In this document: one piece after another, positions 6,746 to 14,567 of the stretch
How positions within the stretch are numbered: the stretch's first letter is position 1
Layout: every line of letters begins with the position of its first letter
Assembly (NCBI GenBank): GCA_017520425.1
Contig: JAFXFO010000042.1
Span: 1-41,164 of the forward strand
DNA from: Lachnospiraceae bacterium
GTDB lineage: Bacteria; Bacillota; Clostridia; Lachnospirales; Lachnospiraceae
DNA: 41,164 nt
Direction: 5' to 3'
The notes under the pieces: generated by a model
The model's database searches: none
Seen by the model: only the letters and a program-made list of their open reading frames with translations
Told to the model about the DNA's origin: nothing
Position numbers and translations under genes: made by a program

Positions 6746-7408
6746 ATGAAAAGAAATGGAAAGAGCCACCTGTTTTTGGGGGGGATGCTGCTTGCAGCTT
6801 TCGTGAATTGGACGCTACTGATACAGATAGTGGATGTACAACCCATAGGACAAAATGGAACGGATATTGGTCTTGCAACAATAAACAATTGGTTGCATCA
6901 ATGGATCGGTGTGCATATGCCGATTTATATTATTACGGATTGGTTGGGACTTGTGGCCATATTTGTATGTATGATATTTGCCGGAATCGGCTTTGGGCAA
7001 TTAGTAAAGAGAAGGAGTCTTCTCAAAGTGGATTATGATATTCTTTGTTTGGGGATATATTATATCATAGTGATATTTTGTTATTTGATTTTCGAGATGT
7101 TTCCTATCAATTACAGACCGGTACTCATAGACGGATTTATGGAAGCTTCCTATCCATCCTCAACCACATTATTGGTACTATGTGTCATGCCGACACTTAT
7201 GGAACAGGCAGAACGTAGAGTGGGGAGTTGGCGGATTAAGCGGGTACTTCGTGTGTTTGTAATTTGTTTTTCGGCATTCATGGTATGGGGGAGGTTGCTC
7301 TCGGGAGTGCATTGGGTTACAGACATTGTAGGTTCGATTCTTCTTAGTACAAGCTTGTTTACTATCTATAAAGCGGTTGTTTTGTTGGTGAAGAAAGATA
7401 AAAATTAG
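6746..7408 (+). CDS. PAP2-family membrane phosphatase-like protein
   Basis: A 220-aa protein with about five or six hydrophobic spans. The acid-phosphatase (PAP2) signature is present in order: NYRPV near residues 123-127, YPSSTT at 136-141, and GRLLSGVHWVTDIVG near 182-196 with H189 and D193. The family removes phosphate from lipids such as phosphatidate or undecaprenyl diphosphate. Oddly, the second motif reads PSSTT where most members have P-S-G/S-H, so the usual His is replaced by Thr and activity may be altered. ATG 6746 follows AAAGGA; an upstream in-frame start would overlap the hairpins. It is followed within 17 bp by a membrane-anchored XRE regulator. Confidence 0.78.
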   Translation: MKRNGKSHLFLGGMLLAAFVNWTLLIQIVDVQPIGQNGTDIGLATINNWLHQWIGVHMPIYIITDWLGLVAIFVCMIFAGIGFGQLVKRRSLLKVDYDILCLGIYYIIVIFCYLIFEMFPINYRPVLIDGFMEASYPSSTTLLVLCVMPTLMEQAERRVGSWRIKRVLRVFVICFSAFMVWGRLLSGVHWVTDIVGSILLSTSLFTIYKAVVLLVKKDKN

Positions 7409-7424
7409 TAGGGAGGTCCTTCTT

Positions 7425-8072
7425 ATGGAATTACATGAAAAACTTCAGGAATTAAGAAAGAGCAGAGGGCTTACTCAGGAAGAATTGGCAGAAGTCTTGT
7501 ATGTATCCAGAACGGCTGTTTCAAAATGGGAATCGGGAAGGGGATATCCAAGCATCGATTCCTTAAAGGCAATTGCTTCCTATTTTTCAGTAACCATTGA
7601 TGAATTGTTGTCCGGGGAGCAATTACTTTCTATAGCGGAACAGGAAAATAGGGCAAATATTCGAAGTGTTTGCTACTTATTATTTGGAATCGTGGACGTA
7701 TGCACTTTTTTGTTGATTGTTTTACCGCTGTATCCGAATATGGCAGATGCGCATATTTATTCTGTAAATCTGTTACAGTACACAGAAGCTATGATGTGGA
7801 AAAAATTTGTTTACTGGATTCTGTTTCTGGTGCTTATTGCGTTAGGTCTGGTCAAAATATTGTTGGTGAAAAAACAAGTAAAGAATAATCAAAAGAAGGT
7901 GACGGATATTTCTATGTTGCTAGGCATATTTACGGTTTTGTTCTTAGCACTTGCAAGAGAGGTATATGCCATAGTGATTGCATTTTTATTGTTAGTGATT
8001 AAGGGGATATTATTGTTAAAGAGTGTAAGTGGGGGTGAAAAAAATTCTCCTTTGAATGTTTCTTTGAAATAA
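7425..8072 (+). CDS. Membrane-anchored XRE-type regulator
   Basis: A 215-aa protein. Residues 5-62 are a Cro/CI-type HTH (LRKSRGLTQEELAEVLYVSR, then AVSKWESGRGYPS). The C-terminal two thirds contain about four hydrophobic spans (around residues 84-103, 128-147, 163-180 and 183-198). Such proteins may link membrane state to transcription. GGGAGG lies before ATG 7425, and the 17-bp gap from the PAP2 gene implies co-transcription. The target is unknown. A terminator follows. Confidence 0.82.
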   Translation: MELHEKLQELRKSRGLTQEELAEVLYVSRTAVSKWESGRGYPSIDSLKAIASYFSVTIDELLSGEQLLSIAEQENRANIRSVCYLLFGIVDVCTFLLIVLPLYPNMADAHIYSVNLLQYTEAMMWKKFVYWILFLVLIALGLVKILLVKKQVKNNQKKVTDISMLLGIFTVLFLALAREVYAIVIAFLLLVIKGILLLKSVSGGEKNSPLNVSLK

Positions 8073-8080
8073 GATGAAGG

Positions 8081-8115
8081 AAGAGTGGAGTATGAAAGTG
8101 CTTCACTCTTTTAAT
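8081..8115 (+). terminator. Rho-independent terminator
   Basis: AAGAGTGGAG at 8081-8090 pairs with CTTCACTCTT at 8101-8110 (one G-T pair), followed by TTAAT. It closes the PAP2/XRE pair. Confidence 0.75.
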
Positions 8116-8135
8116 GTTTGTGCCATTAAATCAAT

Positions 8136-8240
8136 TGATACGCGTAAACATATATGATTCAATGATACCATAAATAATAAGAGGCATAAGGTGGACTTAG
8201 CAGGAGAGTTGCATACCGATATAAAGCTTACTTAACAGGA
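8136..8240 (+). pseudogene. Deleted second copy of the small HTH gene
   Basis: Positions 8136-8191 align without gaps to the promoter and leader of the 91-aa HTH gene (3115-3170): about 60% of bases agree, most in the second half, including AAATAATAAG and GGCATAAGG. Straight after it comes coding sequence matching only the end of that protein, SRRVAYRYKAY against SRRTAYRYKAY. The start codon and about the first 65 codons are missing. I read this as an internally deleted remnant. Confidence 0.6.
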
Positions 8241-8253
8241 AGGATAAGCAGAT

Positions 8254-8510
8254 ATGGAAGAGCGAGCAAATATGATTATTGAAGCCTGTTTGCATGAGGT
8301 GAGTAAAAGTCCCATAGATATTTTTAATCATATTGCCCATATGGATTTTGTCGGAATACACGGACCCGAACATCATGTGTTAGACGGAGCTGCCCTATTA
8401 ACAGCTTTTTACAATGCCGGTGGGGAGGTTGATTTTACAGAATAGTTTACAGGAACTTATGAAAAGGGGACTGCAAATGCCGGGAGCTATTTGTGGCATG
8501 TGGGGTGTCC
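8254..8510 (+). pseudogene. DUF5714 gene fragment, frameshifted
   Basis: The first 63 codons read MEERANMIIEACLHEV and then GIHGPEHHVLDGAALLTAF, the signature block of DUF5714 proteins (function unknown). An in-frame TAG at 8443-8445 stops it, but the homology continues in the +2 frame from about 8438 as LQELMKRGLQMPGAICGMWG. A single-base indel therefore broke the frame. The match ends abruptly near 8506, where an unrelated tail begins. The N-terminal Cys-rich part of normal DUF5714 proteins is also missing. Confidence 0.65.
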
Positions 8511-8640
8511 GTTTATCGGTAGAGCATTTGATGATAATTGGGGATTAGAGGATCCAACCGGAAAAGCAGATGAGGCTTACAGATTGGTTATTGCGGAAAT
8601 TGAAAACAATATCATGCACTTGAAAAAAGAGTTAGAATAA
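8506..8640 (+). pseudogene. 3' remnant of an arsenate reductase-like gene
   Basis: From 8506 a frame reads CPFIGRAFDDNWGLEDPTGK and continues to TAA 8638-8640. The DNWGLEDPTGK block resembles the C-terminus of low-molecular-weight phosphatase-type ArsC proteins (recognition by eye). The catalytic N-terminal half with the P-loop cysteine is absent. It directly abuts the DUF5714 fragment, which suggests a deletion that fused two neighbouring genes. Confidence 0.45.
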
Positions 8641-8659
8641 TTGAAGAGAACATAAGAAA

Positions 8660-8966
8660 ATGAGTGCGTATATGGGAAAGGAAAGAAAGCAGGAAGCAAG
8701 GAAACAGAAAAAGGAAGGACTCGGCACCGAGGAAAAGCACGACGTTTGTCAATACATTGTACCGGCAGATGCATTGCCGCAGAGTTTTATACGGAGCTTG
8801 AGAATCCGGAACATTCATTGGCGGCCATGCTGGTTTATGGTATTAGTGCATATTTGGTATCTGTGGTATCGGGGAAATTTATCTTGGATGTGTGAATACC
8901 GCGGACAATAGGCTTGTACTATATCCGATTGATGTGGAAGAAATGCAATTTGATCCCTTTGAATAG
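8660..8966 (+). pseudogene. Decayed ORF of unknown family
   Basis: The first frame reads MSAYMGKERKQEARKQKKEG and then GLGTEEKHDVCQYIV. More natural-looking sequence continues in another frame (AAEFYTELENPEHSLAAMLV, then GISAYLVSVVSGKFILDV), and in a third frame to TAG 8964-8966 (YPIDVEEMQFDPFE). Two frame changes in 300 bp suggest a gene inactivated by small indels. I do not recognise it. Confidence 0.4.
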
Positions 8967-8972
8967 AGTATA

Positions 8973-9006
8973 AAAAGAGTGAAGTGTAATAACTTCGCTC
9001 TTTTAT
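8973..9006 (+). terminator. Rho-independent terminator
   Basis: A 13-bp stem (AAAAGAGTGAAGT at 8973-8985 with ACTTCGCTCTTTT at 8992-9004) ends in a T run. Confidence 0.85.
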
Positions 9007-9088
9007 ATTGGAAATATTGCAGTTATAGTGTCGCAATTTGTAGTGATGTGATATACTGTATACAGAAACATATTAGGAGGACGCGAAT

Positions 9089-10498
9089 ATGAAGAAACGG
9101 ATGAACAAAGGGATATGTTTGGTTGTGTCTCTGATTATAATGTTAGGTGCTATGGGATGCGGACAGAAGGCGGATGTAGTGGGCGAGGAAAGCATAACGG
9201 AAAGTAGTGTTTCGATATCGAAACACGAAGCTGAAGAGGTTCAGCCCACACCGGTTCCGGAAATAGTTGAGGATACAGAAGAAATCGAAGGATTACAGGA
9301 AATCTCTGATGTGGAGAAGCAGATTAGTATGCAGCATTATGAGAGGTTGGATACAATCGATGTCTATTCAAAGGAAGTAAATGGCCATCCTTATTATATC
9401 GGACGTGACAATTATGAAGCAAATATTGATTACATGATGAATCATAAGACAGCCGAAGATGGTTTTGTATATTTGGGGTTGCCTCTGTATTTGCCGAACA
9501 AGGTAAGTAAAGATACTTGTTATGTAACTGTATCCGATGAAAACGTAGCAAAAGTGGAAAACAATGAACTGATAGGCCTTCAGCAAGGCGTATTTGTACT
9601 TTCGACTTATGATGAGAACAAAACACTTATCGAAGAGAAGAAGTATGTATGTACCACCTTTAATGATTCTAAGACGGACAAAGAAGCGTTGATGACCATA
9701 AAGGTTGGTTCCGACGGAATGACAGCAGATTTTATCAATGCCAGAGATTTTGAGTATTGGAAGAAGTCCGTACATACCATTATGGATATGAGTTTTATGC
9801 TTCAGGCAAGACATTTTGTATATGACTTTTATAAAGAACCGGCATTTGGTGTGATTGAACATACGGATAATCCGGAAGAGGTTTGGAACTGGACAGCTCA
9901 TGCAGAAACTATTTTTGATATGAGCGGTGGTGTATGTATTGAGGTGGCACAGCTGGCATTAGCTATGTTGGCAGAGGATTATGAGGACTGGGGAGTGGTC
10001 CTGGTAGAAGGAGAGCAGGGACATATTTTCAATTGGTTCTTTGAAGATGGTTACTATTACATTTTTGATTTCACACAAGTGATTTCGGATAATGCATGGT
10101 CTAAGAGTTTTGAAAACGGACAGTACCATAAGTATTGGGATTATTCGGATAAAGTAGTAAAATGTGCTGATATTGAAGAAATCAAAGAGTACATTGTGAC
10201 AAAAAAGGTGGATACCCGGTTGAATTATCTTGTATATATGTATTCCTGCAAGGGACATGATTATATTGCATGTAATCTGAATACGGCTATGAATGATAGT
10301 TATGCTGCTAACAGAGGGGAGTTTGAAGAGATTATTATCGGATATCAGGATGTGGTAATGGAGGATTTGGTTGTACTTTATCAGAAGGAAGGGATTCGTA
10401 TTACATTCAAATCCTTCGATGTAGATCAGATTAATATTTCAATTCCATGTGGTATTTACAATAATAATGAGAAACTAACATACAGACATCCTTACTAG
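9089..10498 (+). CDS. Transglutaminase-like lipoprotein
   Basis: A 469-aa protein with a type II signal peptide: basic start, hydrophobic residues 9-20 and lipobox LGAMGC with C24. A Ser/Glu-rich linker (about 28-75) leads to a region with an Ig-like flavour (95-205), then a transglutaminase-like core. Its likely triad is C283 in SGGVCIEVAQ, H312 in GHIFNWFF and D327 in YIFDFTQ. The family includes peptidases and cross-linking enzymes acting on surface or cell-wall proteins. It is expected on the outer face of the membrane. AGGAGG precedes ATG, and an extended -10 element (TGATATACT) lies at 9049-9057. It is followed 79 bp later by a histidine kinase gene; co-transcription is possible. Confidence 0.72.
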   Translation: MKKRMNKGICLVVSLIIMLGAMGCGQKADVVGEESITESSVSISKHEAEEVQPTPVPEIVEDTEEIEGLQEISDVEKQISMQHYERLDTIDVYSKEVNGHPYYIGRDNYEANIDYMMNHKTAEDGFVYLGLPLYLPNKVSKDTCYVTVSDENVAKVENNELIGLQQGVFVLSTYDENKTLIEEKKYVCTTFNDSKTDKEALMTIKVGSDGMTADFINARDFEYWKKSVHTIMDMSFMLQARHFVYDFYKEPAFGVIEHTDNPEEVWNWTAHAETIFDMSGGVCIEVAQLALAMLAEDYEDWGVVLVEGEQGHIFNWFFEDGYYYIFDFTQVISDNAWSKSFENGQYHKYWDYSDKVVKCADIEEIKEYIVTKKVDTRLNYLVYMYSCKGHDYIACNLNTAMNDSYAANRGEFEEIIIGYQDVVMEDLVVLYQKEGIRITFKSFDVDQINISIPCGIYNNNEKLTYRHPY

Positions 10499-10577
10499 TG
10501 CAAAAGTTTTATTTAAGAGAGATGCCTGAGATGAAGGAACATCTGCTTTCCGGCAAAGAGTTTGGAGGTATATATAG

Positions 10578-12782
10578 ATGAGACAAATCGTAATGATAAC
10601 TCAATGGATAAACTTTTCTTTAGTCATAATCGAGCTTTGGGCGGTTTTCATAAATATGAGAAAAAAGACGCACTACTACTTATTTTTGAATGGTATTGCG
10701 ACACTTATATATAGTGTGGGTTCGATATTGATGCATTACGTAGAGTCGGAAGAGTCATATTATATATTTTTTATGTTTTCCTGGGTAGGAAAAGTGGGAG
10801 CCGTAGTAACCACACTATTATTTTGTGTAAAGATTTGCGATAATAAACTTCCGGTAGTTATTACGGCAATAGAGAGCGGACTGGCGACGATTGCTTGTGT
10901 TATCATTGTAACAACTAATAAAACCGGGTTGTTTTACAAAGGATACCATTTGGTAAAAGAGAAAGGTTTGACGATTATAGAATGCGAGCCGGGTCCTTGG
11001 CGAGCAATGTGGCCAATTATAGTTGTAATTGTTCTTATTACCTGTTTGACAATGATAATGAAGGCTTTGGTTGAGGAAAAAAATAAGCAGAAAAGAAATC
11101 GATATATAGTGATATTGATAGCTTTGCTGATAGAAATGGCAATTGGATTTCTTATGAAACTGCCAATGGGAAGATACTATGATTTTAATCAGTTGGGATT
11201 TTCTGTTTGTATCATAATTGTTATGTTTGCTATTTTCCGCGGCAATTTCATGGATACGGAAACCATGGCTAAAGATTACGTAATTGATGAATTGTCAGCC
11301 GGCGTGATTGCCATGGGCAGGGATGGAATGGTGGCATATTATAACAAGACGATTCTACAGGTTTTTCCCGATATTATTGGTGATGACCGTGAAGTCATAG
11401 CAAGGATTACGAAATCTATTGAAACAGGAGAACCCATTACCGTTCAGGACAAGGTATACAATTTTGAAGAAAGAAAGCTGGTTCGAAATTCCTCAGATAA
11501 AAGTAAACTGTATGTAATGATTGACTCCACAAAGCATTATCAGCATTTAAAGGAGCTGGAACAGGAAAAGCAGATAGCGGATGCTGCCAATAAAGCCAAA
11601 AGTGAGTTCCTGGCAAATATGTCTCATGAAATCAGAACACCCATAAATGCAGTACTGGGAATGGATGAGATGATTCTTAGAGAATGTAAAGACAGTACCA
11701 TCAAAGAATATGCTACTGATATTCAGGCGGCAGGAAACACATTGCTTACCATAATCAATAATATACTTGATTTAAATAAGATAGAATCAGGTAAGATGGA
11801 AATCATACCGGTAGAGTATGATGTTTCCAGTATGATATATGATGTGTCTAATATGACAAAGGTTAGGGCAAAGGATAAGAACTTGTCCTTCCATGTAAGT
11901 GTATCTCCGGATATCCCCATGAGATTGTGCGGAGATGATGTGAAAATCCGACAGATACTGATGAATTTACTTACAAATGCAGTCAAGTATACTCCAAGCG
12001 GTGATGTGTGGCTGAGAGTATCATTAAAGTCGGAAACGAAATGCCAAAGTGGTTCAGAGACACTCCTTCACTTCGAAGTGGAAGATACCGGAACCGGTAT
12101 CAAAACGGAAGATTTGGATAAGCTATTCCTGGAATTTGAGAGAATAGAAGTGGAAAGAAACAGAAGCATAGAGGGGACCGGATTGGGAATGTCCATTACA
12201 TATAAATTGCTTTCTTTGATGGGTTCTGAACTTAAGGTGGAAAGTGAGTATGGTAAGGGCACAGTATTTTCTTTTGATTTGAAACAGGTGATGGTTGATG
12301 AGACGCCGATGGGCGCTTTTGAGGATAAGATAAGAGATATCAAATCAGAAGAATACACATATAACGAGACCTTCATAGTGCCGGATGCACAGGTGCTGCT
12401 TGTTGATGATAATATGATTAACCGAAAAGTGTTTAAGCAATTATTAAAACAAACACAGATGCAAATTACAGAAGCAGATAGCGGATACAAAGCCATCGAA
12501 TTAGCAAAGGCACAGGAGTTTGATATTATTTTCATGGACCACATGATGCCCGAGATGGATGGTGTTGAAGCCATGGAGAAGATAAAGGCTGATAAGAATG
12601 GGCTATGTGCAGATACACCAATCATTGTACTGACGGCAAATGCTGTTATCGGTTCAAAGGAGAAATACCTGGAACAAGGCTTTAACGGATATTTGTCAAA
12701 ACCGGTTGCATATGAAGATTTGCTTGAGATAATCAGGGAGAATCTGCCGGAAGAGAAAATAAAAGCTTGTATCCAACCCTAG
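10578..12782 (+). CDS. 7TM hybrid histidine kinase with receiver domain
   Basis: A 734-aa protein. Residues 1-220 hold seven hydrophobic spans, like the HisKA_7TM sensor module. A PAS-like segment (about 228-320) and a coiled coil lead to the HisKA domain with H350 in [12 protein letters not shown]. The ATPase domain has the N box near residue 466 ([11 protein letters not shown]), DTGTGI near 503 and [10 protein letters not shown]. The receiver domain (about 610-730) carries phospho-acceptor D654 in [11 protein letters not shown]. It probably senses a ligand or membrane state and starts a phosphorelay; no HPt protein or output regulator lies next to it. GGAGG precedes ATG. Its stop codon falls in the loop of its own terminator. 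Confidence 0.9.
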   Translation: MRQIVMITQWINFSLVIIELWAVFINMRKKTHYYLFLNGIATLIYSVGSILMHYVESEESYYIFFMFSWVGKVGAVVTTLLFCVKICDNKLPVVITAIESGLATIACVIIVTTNKTGLFYKGYHLVKEKGLTIIECEPGPWRAMWPIIVVIVLITCLTMIMKALVEEKNKQKRNRYIVILIALLIEMAIGFLMKLPMGRYYDFNQLGFSVCIIIVMFAIFRGNFMDTETMAKDYVIDELSAGVIAMGRDGMVAYYNKTILQVFPDIIGDDREVIARITKSIETGEPITVQDKVYNFEERKLVRNSSDKSKLYVMIDSTKHYQHLKELEQEKQIADAANKAKSEFLANMSHEIRTPINAVLGMDEMILRECKDSTIKEYATDIQAAGNTLLTIINNILDLNKIESGKMEIIPVEYDVSSMIYDVSNMTKVRAKDKNLSFHVSVSPDIPMRLCGDDVKIRQILMNLLTNAVKYTPSGDVWLRVSLKSETKCQSGSETLLHFEVEDTGTGIKTEDLDKLFLEFERIEVERNRSIEGTGLGMSITYKLLSLMGSELKVESEYGKGTVFSFDLKQVMVDETPMGAFEDKIRDIKSEEYTYNETFIVPDAQVLLVDDNMINRKVFKQLLKQTQMQITEADSGYKAIELAKAQEFDIIFMDHMMPEMDGVEAMEKIKADKNGLCADTPIIVLTANAVIGSKEKYLEQGFNGYLSKPVAYEDLLEIIRENLPEEKIKACIQP

Positions 12783-12799
12783 GTTGGATGCAAGCTTTT
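12761..12799 (+). terminator. Terminator overlapping the kinase stop codon
   Basis: An 18-bp stem with one mismatch (arms 12761-12778 and 12782-12799) closes on a 3-nt loop. The kinase's TAG (12780-12782) sits in the loop, so the last six sense codons are part of the terminator. Confidence 0.85.
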
Positions 12800-12886
12800 G
12801 TCATCAAACGAATGCGTTATTGTTTTAGGTGTCATGAGCCTCTATACTAAAGTTGTAGCTACACTACATCGGAAAGGAGAATAATT

Positions 12887-13657
12887 ATGAACACGATAAA
12901 TATGAAAGAACAAATAGCATTTTTGAGAAAGCAAAAAGGTCTTACCCAAGAAGAACTGGCGAAGGCATTGGGAGTCACCAATCAGGCGGTATCCAAATGG
13001 GAATCGGGACAGAACTTTCCGGACATCCAATTATTGCCGGATATGGCAGAACTTTTTGAGGTTTCTGTGGATGAGCTTCTTGGTTGCAATTCCGAAAAAG
13101 GCTTAGGTGATATTTGCTTGAATCTGAAGGATTATTTTGCCGCATTGCCGGAAAGGGAATCCTTTGAAAATGTTTTTCGTCTGGCAGCCTTGTTGCACGA
13201 AATCGCAGTTACGGATGGATATAAGAAGTTTACACCATGGCAGAAAAAGGATTATTCTACAGATAGTATTTCCAATTGGGGACTTTCGGTCTGTTCAGAG
13301 CCGGAGGGCAGTACCGGTCGAATTGCGGACAGTGTATTTTTCTCCTATGGTAAGGAATTTCATACACCGAATATCTCACAGTTGTACGAATTATCTTTGA
13401 GCATGGAATGCTTTTCGGATCTGGCTGTGCTGAAAACCATGTATGCAATACAGGAATTGACAATTAGGGATTTTGACCTTTATGTAGCATTAGAAGATAT
13501 TGCTTCCAAGGCGAATTTGCAACCGGAAGAGACGAAACAGGCCTTGAAGAAGCTGCCATTAACTGCGAAGGAGGACAACGGTAATCTATTATATCGTCTG
13601 GATGGAGCTTTTTCCCACATGCCGGCCCTGTTGACATTCTTGTTTAAGTTTCGGTAG
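12887..13657 (+). CDS. XRE-type regulator with C-terminal sensor-like region
   Basis: A 256-aa protein. Residues 6-64 are a Cro/CI HTH (LRKQKGLTQEELAKALGVTN, then QAVSKWESGQNFPD). The remaining 190 residues are soluble and mostly helical, with SISNWGLSVCSEPEG and a C-terminal segment EDIASKANLQPEETKQALKK that may itself be a small winged helix. It resembles other Clostridia XRE proteins with an unassigned C-terminal ligand or dimerisation region. GGAAAGGAGA precedes ATG 12887. A second XRE gene follows at 13781. Confidence 0.8.
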   Translation: MNTINMKEQIAFLRKQKGLTQEELAKALGVTNQAVSKWESGQNFPDIQLLPDMAELFEVSVDELLGCNSEKGLGDICLNLKDYFAALPERESFENVFRLAALLHEIAVTDGYKKFTPWQKKDYSTDSISNWGLSVCSEPEGSTGRIADSVFFSYGKEFHTPNISQLYELSLSMECFSDLAVLKTMYAIQELTIRDFDLYVALEDIASKANLQPEETKQALKKLPLTAKEDNGNLLYRLDGAFSHMPALLTFLFKFR

Positions 13658-13673
13658 TGAGCGGAGGGGAATC

Positions 13674-13733
13674 ATGTATAGAACGGTTTCTCAAAATATG
13701 TGGAGATTTCATAAGTCTACTTTCCGTAGGTAG
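13674..13733 (+). CDS. Putative 19-aa peptide between two XRE genes
   Basis: A 19-codon frame (MYRTVSQNMWRFHKSTFRR) starts 16 bp after the upstream XRE stop codon. A GGAGGGG ribosome site lies 6 nt before ATG. It is basic and contains one Trp. There is no homology I recognise; its support is the ribosome site and the operon-like spacing. It may be chance. Confidence 0.3.
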   Translation: MYRTVSQNMWRFHKSTFRR

Positions 13734-13780
13734 TAAAATATGCCTCATTAAGTTATGATAGGGGCATGGAGGTGAAAGGT

Positions 13781-14452
13781 ATGAATCAATACGTTACCGG
13801 TGCAGTTATCAAAGAGTTACGTGAAAAGAAGAATATGACTCAGGCAGAACTGGCAGAGAAACTGTGTGTTTCGGCCAAAACCATATCTAAGTGGGAAACT
13901 GCAAAGGGTTATCCGGATATTTCTTTGCTGGAACCTATTGCGAGGGTTTTCGGAATATCTGTTACAGAACTGATTTCTGGAAATACCGTACAAAATGTGA
14001 ATGTTTCGGCAAATATGTTGCGTTCAAAAATTTATGTATGTCCTATCTGCGGGAATGTCATTCACAGCATGGGAGAGGCGGTAGTACAGTGCCATGGAAT
14101 ATTACTTACACCATGTCAGGCAGAAGAGACCGATGAGAAGCATATGATTTTTATTGAATGCATTGAGGATGAGTATTATGTACGTATAGAACACGATATG
14201 ACGAAGGAACACTATATTTCCTTTGTGGCAGCATTGTCTTCGGATAAAATACAAATGATTAAGCTATATCCGGAAGGAAATTCGGAAGCAAGATTTAAGA
14301 TACGCGGGGTAAAAAAGATTTTATTTTATTGCAATAGGGATGGCCTATTTTCCTTGAATGTGGTGAAAGGAATTGATGATAAACTGAGTTCTTATGATGA
14401 TGTAAATGAGCGTCGAGAGCTGGAAAAGATGGCAAGAAAGTTGCTTGGATAA
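13781..14452 (+). CDS. XRE regulator fused to a desulfoferrodoxin-like domain
   Basis: A 223-aa protein. Residues 7-64 are a Cro/CI HTH (MTQAELAEKLCVSAKTISKW). Residues 83-110 resemble a desulforedoxin knuckle: C87-P-I-C90, then C104-H105-G where the family normally has Cys-Cys-Gly. Residues 115-190 resemble the superoxide-reductase domain: candidate iron ligands H121, H138 (EHDM), H144 (KEHYISF) and C184 in YCNRDGLF. The last canonical ligand, His in CNxHG, is Asp187 here. So the domain probably senses (iron, redox or superoxide) rather than catalyses, which is inference. ATG 13781 is chosen because the ATG at 13766 lies inside the GGAGGTG ribosome site. Confidence 0.78.
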   Translation: MNQYVTGAVIKELREKKNMTQAELAEKLCVSAKTISKWETAKGYPDISLLEPIARVFGISVTELISGNTVQNVNVSANMLRSKIYVCPICGNVIHSMGEAVVQCHGILLTPCQAEETDEKHMIFIECIEDEYYVRIEHDMTKEHYISFVAALSSDKIQMIKLYPEGNSEARFKIRGVKKILFYCNRDGLFSLNVVKGIDDKLSSYDDVNERRELEKMARKLLG

Positions 14453-14567
14453 AGTGTTAATAAATACAATAAAATTATAGTTGGGGAGTATCGTTTTCAG
14501 TTTTTTTGTGGTATAATAAAAAAGTTATTAGAGTATTATGAGCGGAAGGAAATGTTAGGAGGATTTT

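Noticed and set aside
8254-8445. A 63-codon ORF as an intact small gene
   Set aside because: Its homology to DUF5714 continues past the stop codon in another frame, so it is a fragment of a broken gene.
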